From Longimicrobiaceae bacterium (lineage in GTDB: Bacteria; Gemmatimonadota; Gemmatimonadetes; Longimicrobiales; Longimicrobiaceae), in NCBI GenBank assembly GCA_030146875.1, contig JASLAX010000044.1, forward strand, positions 1 through 43,769: DNA of 43,769 nt, written 5' to 3'. Shown piece after piece: positions 1-6,983 of this stretch. A program made the position numbers and the translations under genes. Each line of letters opens with the position of its first letter. The stretch's first letter is position 1. The notes under the pieces are model-generated. The model made no database searches, was not told the origin of the DNA, and saw only the letters and a list, made by a program, of their open reading frames with translations.

Positions 1-248
1 GGGGGAACGGCTCCGCTCCCCGGCCAGGGGCCGCGGGAGCGGGGCGCCGGAAACATATCATGGCGGCGGGCTTACGCAACCCGGGCGGCGGCGGCGGCGT
101 CCCCCGTCGCGCGGCGCGCTCGCTCGCTGGCGGCCGCCGCGCCGGGGGACGCCGCCGCCGCCGCCCGGGTTGCGTAAGCCCGCCGCCATGATATGTTTCC
201 GGCGCCCCGCTCCCGCGGCCCCTGGCCGGGGAGCGGAGCCGTTCCCCC
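1..248. repeat. Very long inverted repeat (hairpin) at window edge
   Basis: Bases 1-106 are the exact reverse complement of 143-248 (paired positions sum to 249). After a 2-base bulge (107-108), 109-116 also pairs with 135-142, leaving an 18-base loop at 117-134. The left arm runs into the window edge, so the true extent is unknown. Each arm holds a promoter-like element, so the pair would fire outward in both directions. Perfect palindromes of this size are unstable in many bacteria, so either a real structure or a fold-back/assembly artefact at a contig end is possible. The repeat itself is read directly from the sequence. Confidence 0.95.
170..197 (+). promoter_or_regulatory. Candidate sigma70-type promoter in right arm of the palindrome
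   Basis: TTGCGT at 170-175 and TATGTT at 192-197 are separated by 16 bases. They resemble the other predicted promoters of this window (TTGC.. and TAT.TT). Transcription would run toward the epimerase gene at 396 with a leader of nearly 190 bases. The same element occurs mirrored in the left arm (52-79), pointing out of the window. Confidence 0.4.
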
Positions 249-395
249 GCCACCCGTCCGAGGGATGACGACCTCGCCCCATCTGGCCGCCGCGGAGCCG
301 CGCGCGGCCCGCCACGCCACCCCGGCGCGCCGAACGGCGGCCACGCCGCGGTCCGCGCGTCTCCCGGCCGCCGGCCGCCCGCGGGGGAGGCGCGC
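249..395. other. GC-rich leader without recognisable gene
   Basis: The stretch between the palindrome and the first gene is extremely GC-rich. The only open frame across it (193-399) gives a low-complexity Pro/Arg/Ala sequence with no family resemblance. A Shine-Dalgarno-like GGGGGAGG at 383-390 serves the ATG at 396. I see nothing else in it. Confidence 0.6.
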
Positions 396-1451
396 ATGAC
401 GGCGCACGGAGGCGCGTACGCACGGGCGCGCCAGGCGCTGCGGCGCGCGCCCAGGCGCTGGCTGCTGACGGGGGCGGCGGGCTTCATCGGGTCGTCGCTG
501 CTGCAGGCGCTGCTGGAGCTGGGGCAGGAGGTGACGGGGCTGGACGACTTCTCCACCGGGTCCCGCCGCAACCTGGACGAGGCCCTGGCCGCCGCCGGGA
601 CCGCGGCGGCCGGGCGCTTCCGGCTGCTGGAAGGCGACGTCCGCGATCTCGAGCTCTGCCGGGCGGCCTGCGCGGGCGCCGACGTGGTGCTGCACCAGGC
701 CGCGCGCGTCTCCGTCCCGGCCTCCATCGCGGATCCGATCGGCAACCACGCGGTGAACGTCGAGGGCTTCCTGTCCGTGCTGACCGCCGCGCGTGACGCG
801 GGGGTGGGCCGCTTCGTCTACGCCTCGTCGAGCGCCGTGTACGGCGAGGCCGAGGGCGGCGTGCGCTCCGAGGACGAGACCCCTCGCCCCGTCTCGCCCT
901 ACGGGCTGTCCAAGCAGGTGGACGAGCTCTACGCCGACCTCTTCGAGCGCATGCACGGCATGCGCACGGTGGGGCTGCGGTACTTCAACGTCTTCGGACC
1001 CCGGCAGGACCCCGACGGGCCGTACGCGGCGGTGATCCCGCGATGGTCCGCGAACCTGCTGGCGGGCGAGCCGTGCCGCGTGTTCGGCGACGGAGAGAGC
1101 GTCCGCGACTTCTGCTTCGTGGGGGACGTGGTGCAGGCGAACCTGCTGGCCGCCACCGTCGACGCGCCGGGCGCCGCGGGAGCGGTCTACAACGTCGCGC
1201 GGGGCGAGTCGACGTCGCTCAACCAGCTCTTCGGGCTGCTGCGCGACGGGCTGGCGCCCTATGCGCCGGCGGTGGCCGGGGCGCGTCCCACCTATGAGCC
1301 TCCCCGCTCGGGCGACATCCGCCGCTCGGTGGCCGACGTGTCGGGGATCCGCGAGCGGCTGGGGTTCGCGCCCTCCCGCCCGCTGGCGGACGACCTGGCG
1401 CAGTCGCTGGAGTGGTACGCCGTGCACCTGGCCCCCGGCGCGCCCCGGTGA
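396..1451 (+). CDS. WbpP/TviC-like UDP-N-acetylglucosamine 4-epimerase (SDR)
   Basis: Extended short-chain dehydrogenase/reductase of 351 residues. The Rossmann motif GAAGFIG is at residues 26-32 after an N-terminal extension typical of the WbpP/TviC group. The catalytic Tyr-x3-Lys is YGLSK at 169-173, preceded by an SSS segment. The segment RYFNVFGPRQDP is characteristic of GalE/WbpP epimerases. The family interconverts UDP-GlcNAc and UDP-GalNAc (or their uronates) through a 4-keto intermediate with bound NAD. The ATG has a good Shine-Dalgarno sequence and starts the sugar operon; the stop overlaps the next start (GTGA). The family is clear, the exact substrate is not; UDP-Glc/Gal or a uronate remain possible. 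Confidence 0.85.
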   Translation: MTAHGGAYARARQALRRAPRRWLLTGAAGFIGSSLLQALLELGQEVTGLDDFSTGSRRNLDEALAAAGTAAAGRFRLLEGDVRDLELCRAACAGADVVLHQAARVSVPASIADPIGNHAVNVEGFLSVLTAARDAGVGRFVYASSSAVYGEAEGGVRSEDETPRPVSPYGLSKQVDELYADLFERMHGMRTVGLRYFNVFGPRQDPDGPYAAVIPRWSANLLAGEPCRVFGDGESVRDFCFVGDVVQANLLAATVDAPGAAGAVYNVARGESTSLNQLFGLLRDGLAPYAPAVAGARPTYEPPRSGDIRRSVADVSGIRERLGFAPSRPLADDLAQSLEWYAVHLAPGAPR

Positions 1452-2161
1452 CCGTGCGCGCGGTGGTGCAGGCGCGGATGAGCAGCCGCCGCCTTCCCGG
1501 GAAGTCGCTCGGGCTCGTGGCCGGAACGCCGCTCCTGCAGCACGTGGTGGAGCGGGCCGCCGCCATCCCCGGAGTGGACGAGGTGGTCGTCGCCACGTCC
1601 GACGACGCGTCCGACGACGCCATCGCGCGCGCGGCGCGGGACTACGGCGTCTCCTGCACGCGCGGCAGCCTGGACGACGTGCTGGGTCGCTTCGTGGCGG
1701 CGGCGCGCGGCCTCCAGGCGTCCGACACGGTGGCGCGCGTCACGGCGGACAACCCGCTGTACGACGCGGAGCGCTCGGGCCGCGCCTGCGCCCTGCACGT
1801 GGACGGCGGGTGGGACTACACCTACGTGCGGGGGCTCTCGCACGTGGTGCCCGAGCTGGTGCGGGCGGGCGTGCTGCGCCGGATGGACGCCGAGGCGCGG
1901 GACGCGGAGGACCGCGAGCACGTGACGCCCTGGCTGCGGCGGAACGCGGAGAGGTTCCGCGTCCGCGCGATCGAGCCCCGGGAGCTGGGGCTGGACCCCG
2001 CGCTGGAGAGCCTGCTCACGGTCGACTCGGCCGCAGACCGCGAGCGGGTGGAGCGGATGCTCTCGGAGCTCTCCGCGGGTGGGTGCGTGCCGTCGCTGGA
2101 GTCGGTCTACGGCTGGTTGCGGAGGAGCTTCGGGCCCCCGGCCGCAGGTGAGCACGGGTAA
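1448..2161 (+). CDS. SpsF/NeuA-type cytidylyltransferase family protein
   Basis: Protein of 237 residues with the nucleotidyltransferase signature VQARMSSRRLPGK near the N-terminus and RVTADNPL, the equivalent of the metal- and sugar-binding R-x-T-x-D-x-P segment. This is the SpsF branch of the CMP-KDO/CMP-sialate synthetase fold. With PseB, PseG and NeuB homologues next door, the likely job is CMP activation of a nonulosonic acid. I chose GTG 1448 because it overlaps the epimerase stop as GTGA, the junction used repeatedly in this cluster; GTG 1454 is an alternative. Activation of a different sugar cannot be excluded. Confidence 0.8.
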   Translation: MTVRAVVQARMSSRRLPGKSLGLVAGTPLLQHVVERAAAIPGVDEVVVATSDDASDDAIARAARDYGVSCTRGSLDDVLGRFVAAARGLQASDTVARVTADNPLYDAERSGRACALHVDGGWDYTYVRGLSHVVPELVRAGVLRRMDAEARDAEDREHVTPWLRRNAERFRVRAIEPRELGLDPALESLLTVDSAADRERVERMLSELSAGGCVPSLESVYGWLRRSFGPPAAGEHG

Positions 2162-2219
2162 TGGCCCCCACGGCTGTTGCGCGACTGTGCAGGTCTTTCC
2201 GTTCCATGGGAGCAAGAGG

Positions 2220-3182
2220 ATGCCGATCAACGACAAGACGATTCTGATCACCGGGGGCACGGGCTCGTTCGGGCGCAAGATGGTGGAGGTCGCGCTGCGC
2301 GACTACGAGCCCAGGAAGGTGATCGTGCTCAGCCGCGACGAGCTGAAGCAGTTCGAGATGCAGCAGACGTTCAACGACCCGCGGATGCGCTACTTCATCG
2401 GCGACGTGCGCGACTCCGAGCGCCTGCTCCGCGCCTTCCACGGGGTGGACGTGGTGGTGCACGCGGCGGCCATGAAGCAGGTGCCGGCCTCGGAGTACAA
2501 CCCGTTCGAAGCCATCAAGACGAACGTGATCGGGGCCGAGAACGTGATCAACGCCGCGATCGACTGCGGCGTGGAGAAGGTGGTCGCGCTCAGCACCGAC
2601 AAGGCCGCGAACCCGGTGAACCTGTATGGTGCCACCAAGCTCTGCTCCGACAAGCTGTTCGTGGCGGGGAACGCCTACGCGGGCGGCGAGAAGACGCGCT
2701 TCGCGGTGGTGCGCTACGGGAACGTGGTGGGGAGCCGGGGCAGCGTGGTCCCGCTCTTCAAGCGCCTCCGCGAGACCGGCGTGGTCCCCATCACCGACGC
2801 GCGCATGACGCGCTTCTGGATCACGCTGGAGCAGGGGGTGAAGTTCGTGCTCGACTCCCTGGAGCGGATGCACGGCGGCGAGCTGTTCGTGCCGAAGATC
2901 CCCAGCATGAACATCATGGACCTGGCCCACGCCATGGCGCCGGGCTGCCGCTACGAGATGGTGGGCATCCGCCCGGGCGAGAAGCTCCACGAGATGATGA
3001 TCTCGGAGGACGACGCGCGGCACTGCCTGGAGTTCGACGACCACTACGTGCTCACCCCCGAGTTCCAGTGGTGGAGCAACGGCAACCACGAGGGCGGGCG
3101 CCCGGTCGCGGAAGGCTTCTCGTACCGGAGCAACGTCAACGACCTGTGGCTGACGGCGGACGAGCTGCGCGCCCTGGTCTGA
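2220..3182 (+). CDS. pseB: PseB-type UDP-N-acetylglucosamine 4,6-dehydratase (inverting)
   Basis: Protein of 320 residues very close to PseB/FlaA1-type enzymes. It has the NAD(P) motif TGGTGSFG near residue 11, the DELKQFEM segment, STDKAANP, the active-site pair in LYGATK, RYGNVVGSRGSVVP, and a C-terminal SNVNDLWLT tail as in PseB. The family converts UDP-GlcNAc to a 4-keto-6-deoxy-L-arabino product by dehydration with C5 inversion, the first step toward pseudaminic acid. ATG 2220 lies 7 bases after GGGAG. There is a 58-base gap after spsF without a convincing promoter. The usual partner aminotransferase PseC is absent from this window. Confidence 0.92.
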   Translation: MPINDKTILITGGTGSFGRKMVEVALRDYEPRKVIVLSRDELKQFEMQQTFNDPRMRYFIGDVRDSERLLRAFHGVDVVVHAAAMKQVPASEYNPFEAIKTNVIGAENVINAAIDCGVEKVVALSTDKAANPVNLYGATKLCSDKLFVAGNAYAGGEKTRFAVVRYGNVVGSRGSVVPLFKRLRETGVVPITDARMTRFWITLEQGVKFVLDSLERMHGGELFVPKIPSMNIMDLAHAMAPGCRYEMVGIRPGEKLHEMMISEDDARHCLEFDDHYVLTPEFQWWSNGNHEGGRPVAEGFSYRSNVNDLWLTADELRALV

Positions 3183-4258
3183 CCCCCGCCCTTCGCGTCC
3201 TGCTTCGCCCCGACGCGCGCGCAGAGGCGGGGCTGGGGCACCTGGCCCGCTGCACCTCCCTCGCCCGCGCGCTGGCCCGGGCGGGGGCCGTCCCCGTGTT
3301 CCGCGTGGAGGCCGGGGCGCTCCCGGCCCTGCGCGCGGCGGGGTGGGAGGCGGAGGAGGCGGTCCCGGCCGAGGGGGACGCGCTGGGGGTGCTGGAGGAG
3401 GCGGGCGCCTTCGCCGCGGTCGTGGTCGATTCCTACGTGCTGCATCCCGGCCTGGTGGAGCGGCTCTACGCGTCGGCCCGCCGGCTGGTGCTGGTGGACG
3501 ACCTGGCCGAGCTGTACGCGCCGGCGGACCTGGTGGTGAACGGCGCCGCGCACGCCGCCTCGCTGGCGTACGACCCCGCGCGCGTGGGCGCCCTGCTGGC
3601 CGGCACCCGCTACCTGCTGCTGCGCCCGGACTTCGCCGAGGCGCCCGCGCCCCGGCCCGTGCCGCCGCGCCCGGAGCGGGTGCTGGTGGCCATGGGCGGG
3701 GGCGACCCCCTGGGGCGCATGGCCCCGGTGCTGGAGACGGTCCGCGCGGCGGTGGGAGAGGGCCCGGTGCTGGACGCGGTGGTGGGCCCCTTCTTCGGCG
3801 CGGAGTGGGGGGCTCGGGCGGACGCCGCCTGGGACGCGCGCGGGGTGCGGCTGCACCGGGGAAAGGCGGACCTGCGGCCGCTGATGCTGCGGGCCGACCT
3901 TGCCGTCACGGCGGCCGGGCTGGCGCTGTACGAGCTGGCCGCCTGCGGGGTCCCCACCGTCGCCTTCTCCATCGCCCCCAACCAGCGCCCGCAGCTCGCC
4001 GCGCTGGCGGGGGCGGGCGCCCTGGTCAGCGCCGGCGACGCCGGCGAGCCCGGCTTCGAGGCGCGGCTGCGGGACGCGGCCGCGTCCCTCGCCGCCTCCG
4101 CTCCCGCGCGCGAGGCGGCCGCCCGCGAGGCGCACCGGGCGGTGGACGGGCGCGGCGCGGAGCGGGTGGCCGCGCGTCTGCTGGCCCTCTGCGCCGCCCC
4201 GCGCGGGACGGCCCCCCTGGTGACGAGCTCGCGACCACCTGACACCGGAGCGCAATGA
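3179..4258 (+). CDS. PseG/SpsG-like UDP-sugar hydrolase, probable CTG start
   Basis: Protein of about 359 residues with the PseG opening R-x-D-A...G-x-G-H-x-x-R-C; the predicted catalytic His is residue 21 (GLGHLARC). It has a GT-B like fold with AMGGGDP and the C-terminal TAAGLALYELAACGVPTV, as in MurG-type donor sites. PseG removes UDP from the 2,4-diacetamido-trideoxy-altrose donor before condensation with PEP. No ATG, GTG or TTG fits the family N-terminus. CTG 3179 overlaps the pseB stop as CTGA and gives the expected short lead-in; GTG 3146 would add 11 residues and overlap pseB. The gene ends in an ATGA overlap with the next one. Confidence 0.82.
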   Translation: MTPALRVLLRPDARAEAGLGHLARCTSLARALARAGAVPVFRVEAGALPALRAAGWEAEEAVPAEGDALGVLEEAGAFAAVVVDSYVLHPGLVERLYASARRLVLVDDLAELYAPADLVVNGAAHAASLAYDPARVGALLAGTRYLLLRPDFAEAPAPRPVPPRPERVLVAMGGGDPLGRMAPVLETVRAAVGEGPVLDAVVGPFFGAEWGARADAAWDARGVRLHRGKADLRPLMLRADLAVTAAGLALYELAACGVPTVAFSIAPNQRPQLAALAGAGALVSAGDAGEPGFEARLRDAAASLAASAPAREAAAREAHRAVDGRGAERVAARLLALCAAPRGTAPLVTSSRPPDTGAQ

Positions 4259-5121
4259 AGATCGTGGTGACCGGCGCGGCCGGGATGCTGGGCTCCGTGC
4301 TCGTGCGCGCGCTGGCGCCCGCGCACGAGATGACGGCCGTGGTGAACCGCACCCCGCTGCCCCCCGGCGCCGCGCCTGCCCGCACGGTGGCGTGGGACCT
4401 GGCGGGCGAGCCCCCGTCCGAGCTGCAGACCCCCGCCGACGCCTGGGTCCACTGCGCCGCCTACACCTCGGTGGACGGCGCCGAGGCCGACCCCGCGGCG
4501 GCGCGGCGGGTGAACGTGGAGGGAACCGCGGCGGTGGCGCGCGCCGCGGAGCGGGGCGGGGCGCGCCTCGTCTACGTCTCCACCGACTCCGTCTTCGACG
4601 GCGACCGCGGCCTGTACGCCGAGGACGACCCCACCGGGCCCGTCAACGTGTACGCACGCACCAAGCTGGAGGGCGAAGCGGCGGCGCTCGCCCTTCCCGG
4701 CTCGCTGGTGGTGCGCACCAACCTGGTCTCGGCCGGGGGCGGGCTGGTGGAGTGGGTGCTGCGCACCGCCGGCGAGGGGCGGGTGGTCCCCCTCTTCCAC
4801 GATGTCGTCTTCAACCCCCTGCCGGTGGGGGCGGTCGCCCCGGCGGTGCTGGAGCTGCTCGATGCCCGCGCGGAGGGGACGGTGCACCTGGGGTCGCGCG
4901 AGGTGCTCTCCAAGGCGCAGTTCGGGCGGCTGGTGCTGGCGCACGCCGGGCTGGGCGACGCGCCGGTGCGCGAGGGCGCCCTGGCCGATGCGGGGCTCGC
5001 CGCGCGGCGGCCGCTGGACACCAGCCTCTGTACCCTGCACGCCCGGCGGCTGGGGCTGCGCATGCCCAGCCTCGACGCGCTCTTCGCAACCCTTCGACCC
5101 GCATCGGAGCATGGCCGGTAG
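4255..5121 (+). CDS. RmlD-like NAD(P)-dependent sugar reductase
   Basis: SDR of 288 residues resembling dTDP-4-dehydrorhamnose reductase (RmlD) and WbjC-type reductases. It has GAAGMLG at the N-terminus, CAAYTSVDGAE, the STDSVFDG segment typical of RmlD, YARTK as the catalytic Tyr-x3-Lys, and a VFNPL segment. Family members reduce a 4-keto-6-deoxy sugar nucleotide. It sits between the PseG and NeuB homologues with 4- and 11-base overlaps, so it probably acts on the PseB product or a derivative. That would put a hydroxyl where PseC normally puts an amino group. This role is inferred from context; rhamnose synthesis is less likely because no rmlA, rmlB or rmlC is nearby. Confidence 0.82.
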   Translation: MKIVVTGAAGMLGSVLVRALAPAHEMTAVVNRTPLPPGAAPARTVAWDLAGEPPSELQTPADAWVHCAAYTSVDGAEADPAAARRVNVEGTAAVARAAERGGARLVYVSTDSVFDGDRGLYAEDDPTGPVNVYARTKLEGEAAALALPGSLVVRTNLVSAGGGLVEWVLRTAGEGRVVPLFHDVVFNPLPVGAVAPAVLELLDARAEGTVHLGSREVLSKAQFGRLVLAHAGLGDAPVREGALADAGLAARRPLDTSLCTLHARRLGLRMPSLDALFATLRPASEHGR

Positions 5122-6166
5122 CCCGCAGATCCAGATCGGCGAGCGCGTGGTCTCCGCCGCGCACCCCACCTACTTCATCGCCGAGATCGGCGCCAACTTC
5201 AACGGCAGCCTGCAGCAGGCGCTGCACCTGGCCGACCTGGCGAAGGCGTCGGGCGCCGAGTCGGCCAAGTACCAGACCTTCCGCGCCGAGACGCTGGTCT
5301 CCGCCCCGGCGTTCGGGGCCATGAAGTCGAGCGCGCACCAGGCCCGCTGGGACCGCCCCGTGGACGAGGTGTACCGCTCGGCCGAGTTCCCGCGCGAGTG
5401 GCACCGCGAGGTGGCGCAGTACTGCCGCGAGATCGGTGTGGACTTCCTCTCCTCGCCGTACGACCATGCGGCGGTGGACCTGCTGGAGGAGATCGGCGTA
5501 CCCGCGTACAAGATCGGCTCGGGCGACATCACCTACCTGGAGCTGGTGGACTACATCGCCCGGACCGGCAGGCCCGTCCTGCTGGGGACGGGCGCCAGCG
5601 ACTGGGACGACGTGGCCCGCTGCGTGGAGGTGATCCTGCGCCACCACGACCGGCTGATGCTGATGCAGTGCACCACCAGCTACCCCGCCCCCTTCGCCAG
5701 CGTGAACCTGCGGGTGATCGCCGAGTTCGAGCGGCGGTTCGGGCTGCTGACCGGGTTCTCGGACCACACCCCCGGGCACGTGGCGCCGCTGGGGGCGGTG
5801 GCGCTGGGCGCGCGCGCGGTGGAGAAGCACTTCACCGAGTCGCGGGCGCAGGTGGGGCCCGACCATCCCCACTCCATGGAGCCGCACGAGTTCGCCGCCA
5901 TGGTGCGCGACACCCGCGACCTGGAGGCGGCGCTGGGAAGCCCCGAGAAGTTCATCGTCCCCGAGGAGCGCGAGACGGTGGTGGTGCAGCGCCGCAGCCT
6001 GTGCGCCGCCCGCGACATCGCCGAGGGCGAGGAGATCCGCACGGAAGACCTGGTCGCGCTGCGCCCCCAGACCGGATTTCGCCCCTACGAGACGGACGCC
6101 GTGGTGGGGCGCCGCGCCCGGCGGCCCCTGGCCCGGCACGAGACGGTGACGCCGGATGCGGTCTGA
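5111..6166 (+). CDS. NeuB/PseI/SpsE-family nonulosonic acid synthase
   Basis: Protein of 351 residues with both domains of the sialic acid synthase family. The N-terminal TIM barrel has FIAEIGANFNGS, AKYQTFRAE, SSPYDHAAVDLLEE, KIGSGDITY, QCTTSYPAP and GFSDHTPG. The C-terminal antifreeze-like (SAF) domain follows at about 290-350. The enzyme condenses phosphoenolpyruvate with a free 6-carbon acylamino sugar to give a 9-carbon keto acid. The substrate (ManNAc, legionaminic or pseudaminic precursor) cannot be decided from motifs; the neighbours PseB and PseG favour the pseudaminic branch. ATG 5111 overlaps the previous gene by 11 bases with only a weak ribosome site. Confidence 0.9.
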   Translation: MAGSPQIQIGERVVSAAHPTYFIAEIGANFNGSLQQALHLADLAKASGAESAKYQTFRAETLVSAPAFGAMKSSAHQARWDRPVDEVYRSAEFPREWHREVAQYCREIGVDFLSSPYDHAAVDLLEEIGVPAYKIGSGDITYLELVDYIARTGRPVLLGTGASDWDDVARCVEVILRHHDRLMLMQCTTSYPAPFASVNLRVIAEFERRFGLLTGFSDHTPGHVAPLGAVALGARAVEKHFTESRAQVGPDHPHSMEPHEFAAMVRDTRDLEAALGSPEKFIVPEERETVVVQRRSLCAARDIAEGEEIRTEDLVALRPQTGFRPYETDAVVGRRARRPLARHETVTPDAV

Positions 6167-6851
6167 GGCGGCCGGGGCCTGGGACCTCTCGGGCCCCCTG
6201 CGGCAGGGGGGGTGGAGCTACGCCGACCTCCCCGCGCTGGCCGGGTCCATGGCCCGCTTCGAGCGCCGGCTGCAGACGGCGGTGGACCCCGACGGGTTCG
6301 AGACGGAGCGGCTCACCCTGGACACCCACACGGGGACCTACCTGGAGACGTCGGCGCACCTGGTGCCGGGGGGGCGGCGGCTGGACTCGCTCCCCGCCGG
6401 CGCCTTCTTCTTCAGGGCGCGGGTGCTGCGCCTGCCAGCCCTGCCCCCCCGCGGGTGGGTGGGGGCGGAGGACCTGGAGCGGCACGCCCCCGCCACGGAG
6501 CCGGGCGACGCGCTGCTGATCGACACCGGGTGGGGGGCGCGCTGGAACGCCCCCGGCTTCGTCGGCGACACCCCCACCTACCGGCCGGAGTGCGCGGAGT
6601 GGCTGCGCGGGCGGCGGGTGGGGCTGCTGGGGGTGGACGTTCCCTGCATCAACTCCCCCCGCCCGGGCGACCCCGGCACCCGCATCCTGGACGACCTCTT
6701 CGCGGCGGACGGGGTCCTGCTGGCCCCGGTGCGGCTCCACCACCTGCCGGACGGGGCGCTGGAGGGGCCGCTGGAGCTGGTCGCCCTTCCCCTGGCGGTC
6801 GAGGGCGCCTGCGCGGCCCCCTGCCGCGCCGTGCTGCGCCGCGCCGCGTGA
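6156..6851 (+). CDS. Divergent cyclase-family (kynurenine formamidase-like) protein
   Basis: Protein of 231 residues matching the cyclase family (PF04199-like), whose members are Mn/Zn hydrolases such as kynurenine formamidase. The family motif H-x-G-T-H-x-D-x-P-x-H reads here as HTGTYLETSAH at residues 58-68. His58 and His68 are kept, but the second His is Tyr62, Asp is Glu64 and Pro is Ser66, so the metal site is altered. Other family features remain (LLIDTGW; GVDVPCINSP). It overlaps the NeuB homologue by 11 bases, so it is co-translated and probably works on the same sugar or an acyl group on it. The actual reaction is unknown. Confidence 0.72.
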   Translation: MRSEAAGAWDLSGPLRQGGWSYADLPALAGSMARFERRLQTAVDPDGFETERLTLDTHTGTYLETSAHLVPGGRRLDSLPAGAFFFRARVLRLPALPPRGWVGAEDLERHAPATEPGDALLIDTGWGARWNAPGFVGDTPTYRPECAEWLRGRRVGLLGVDVPCINSPRPGDPGTRILDDLFAADGVLLAPVRLHHLPDGALEGPLELVALPLAVEGACAAPCRAVLRRAA

Positions 6852-6881
6852 CCCGCGGCCGCGCGGATGTGCCTGGACGGG

Positions 6882-6911
6882 TTGCGGTTGGGCGCGATCA
6901 CCGGCTACATT
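6882..6911 (+). promoter_or_regulatory. Predicted promoter of the assembly operon
   Basis: TTGCGG at 6882-6887 and TACATT at 6906-6911 with an 18-base spacer lie in the 132-base gap between the cyclase-like gene and the gene at 6984. This is the only clear gap between 5.1 and 24 kb and probably starts a second transcription unit. Confidence 0.5.
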
Positions 6912-6983
6912 TCAAGGCTATCCTGCCGCCCCGCGCGGCGAACCTCCCGGCCATCGCCGCGGCTCCTCCGACGGCGGATCACC

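Noticed and set aside
193..399. Open frame of 68 codons overlapping the right arm of the palindrome
   Set aside because: Low-complexity Pro/Arg/Ala sequence, no ribosome site, partly inside the inverted repeat, and no family resemblance.
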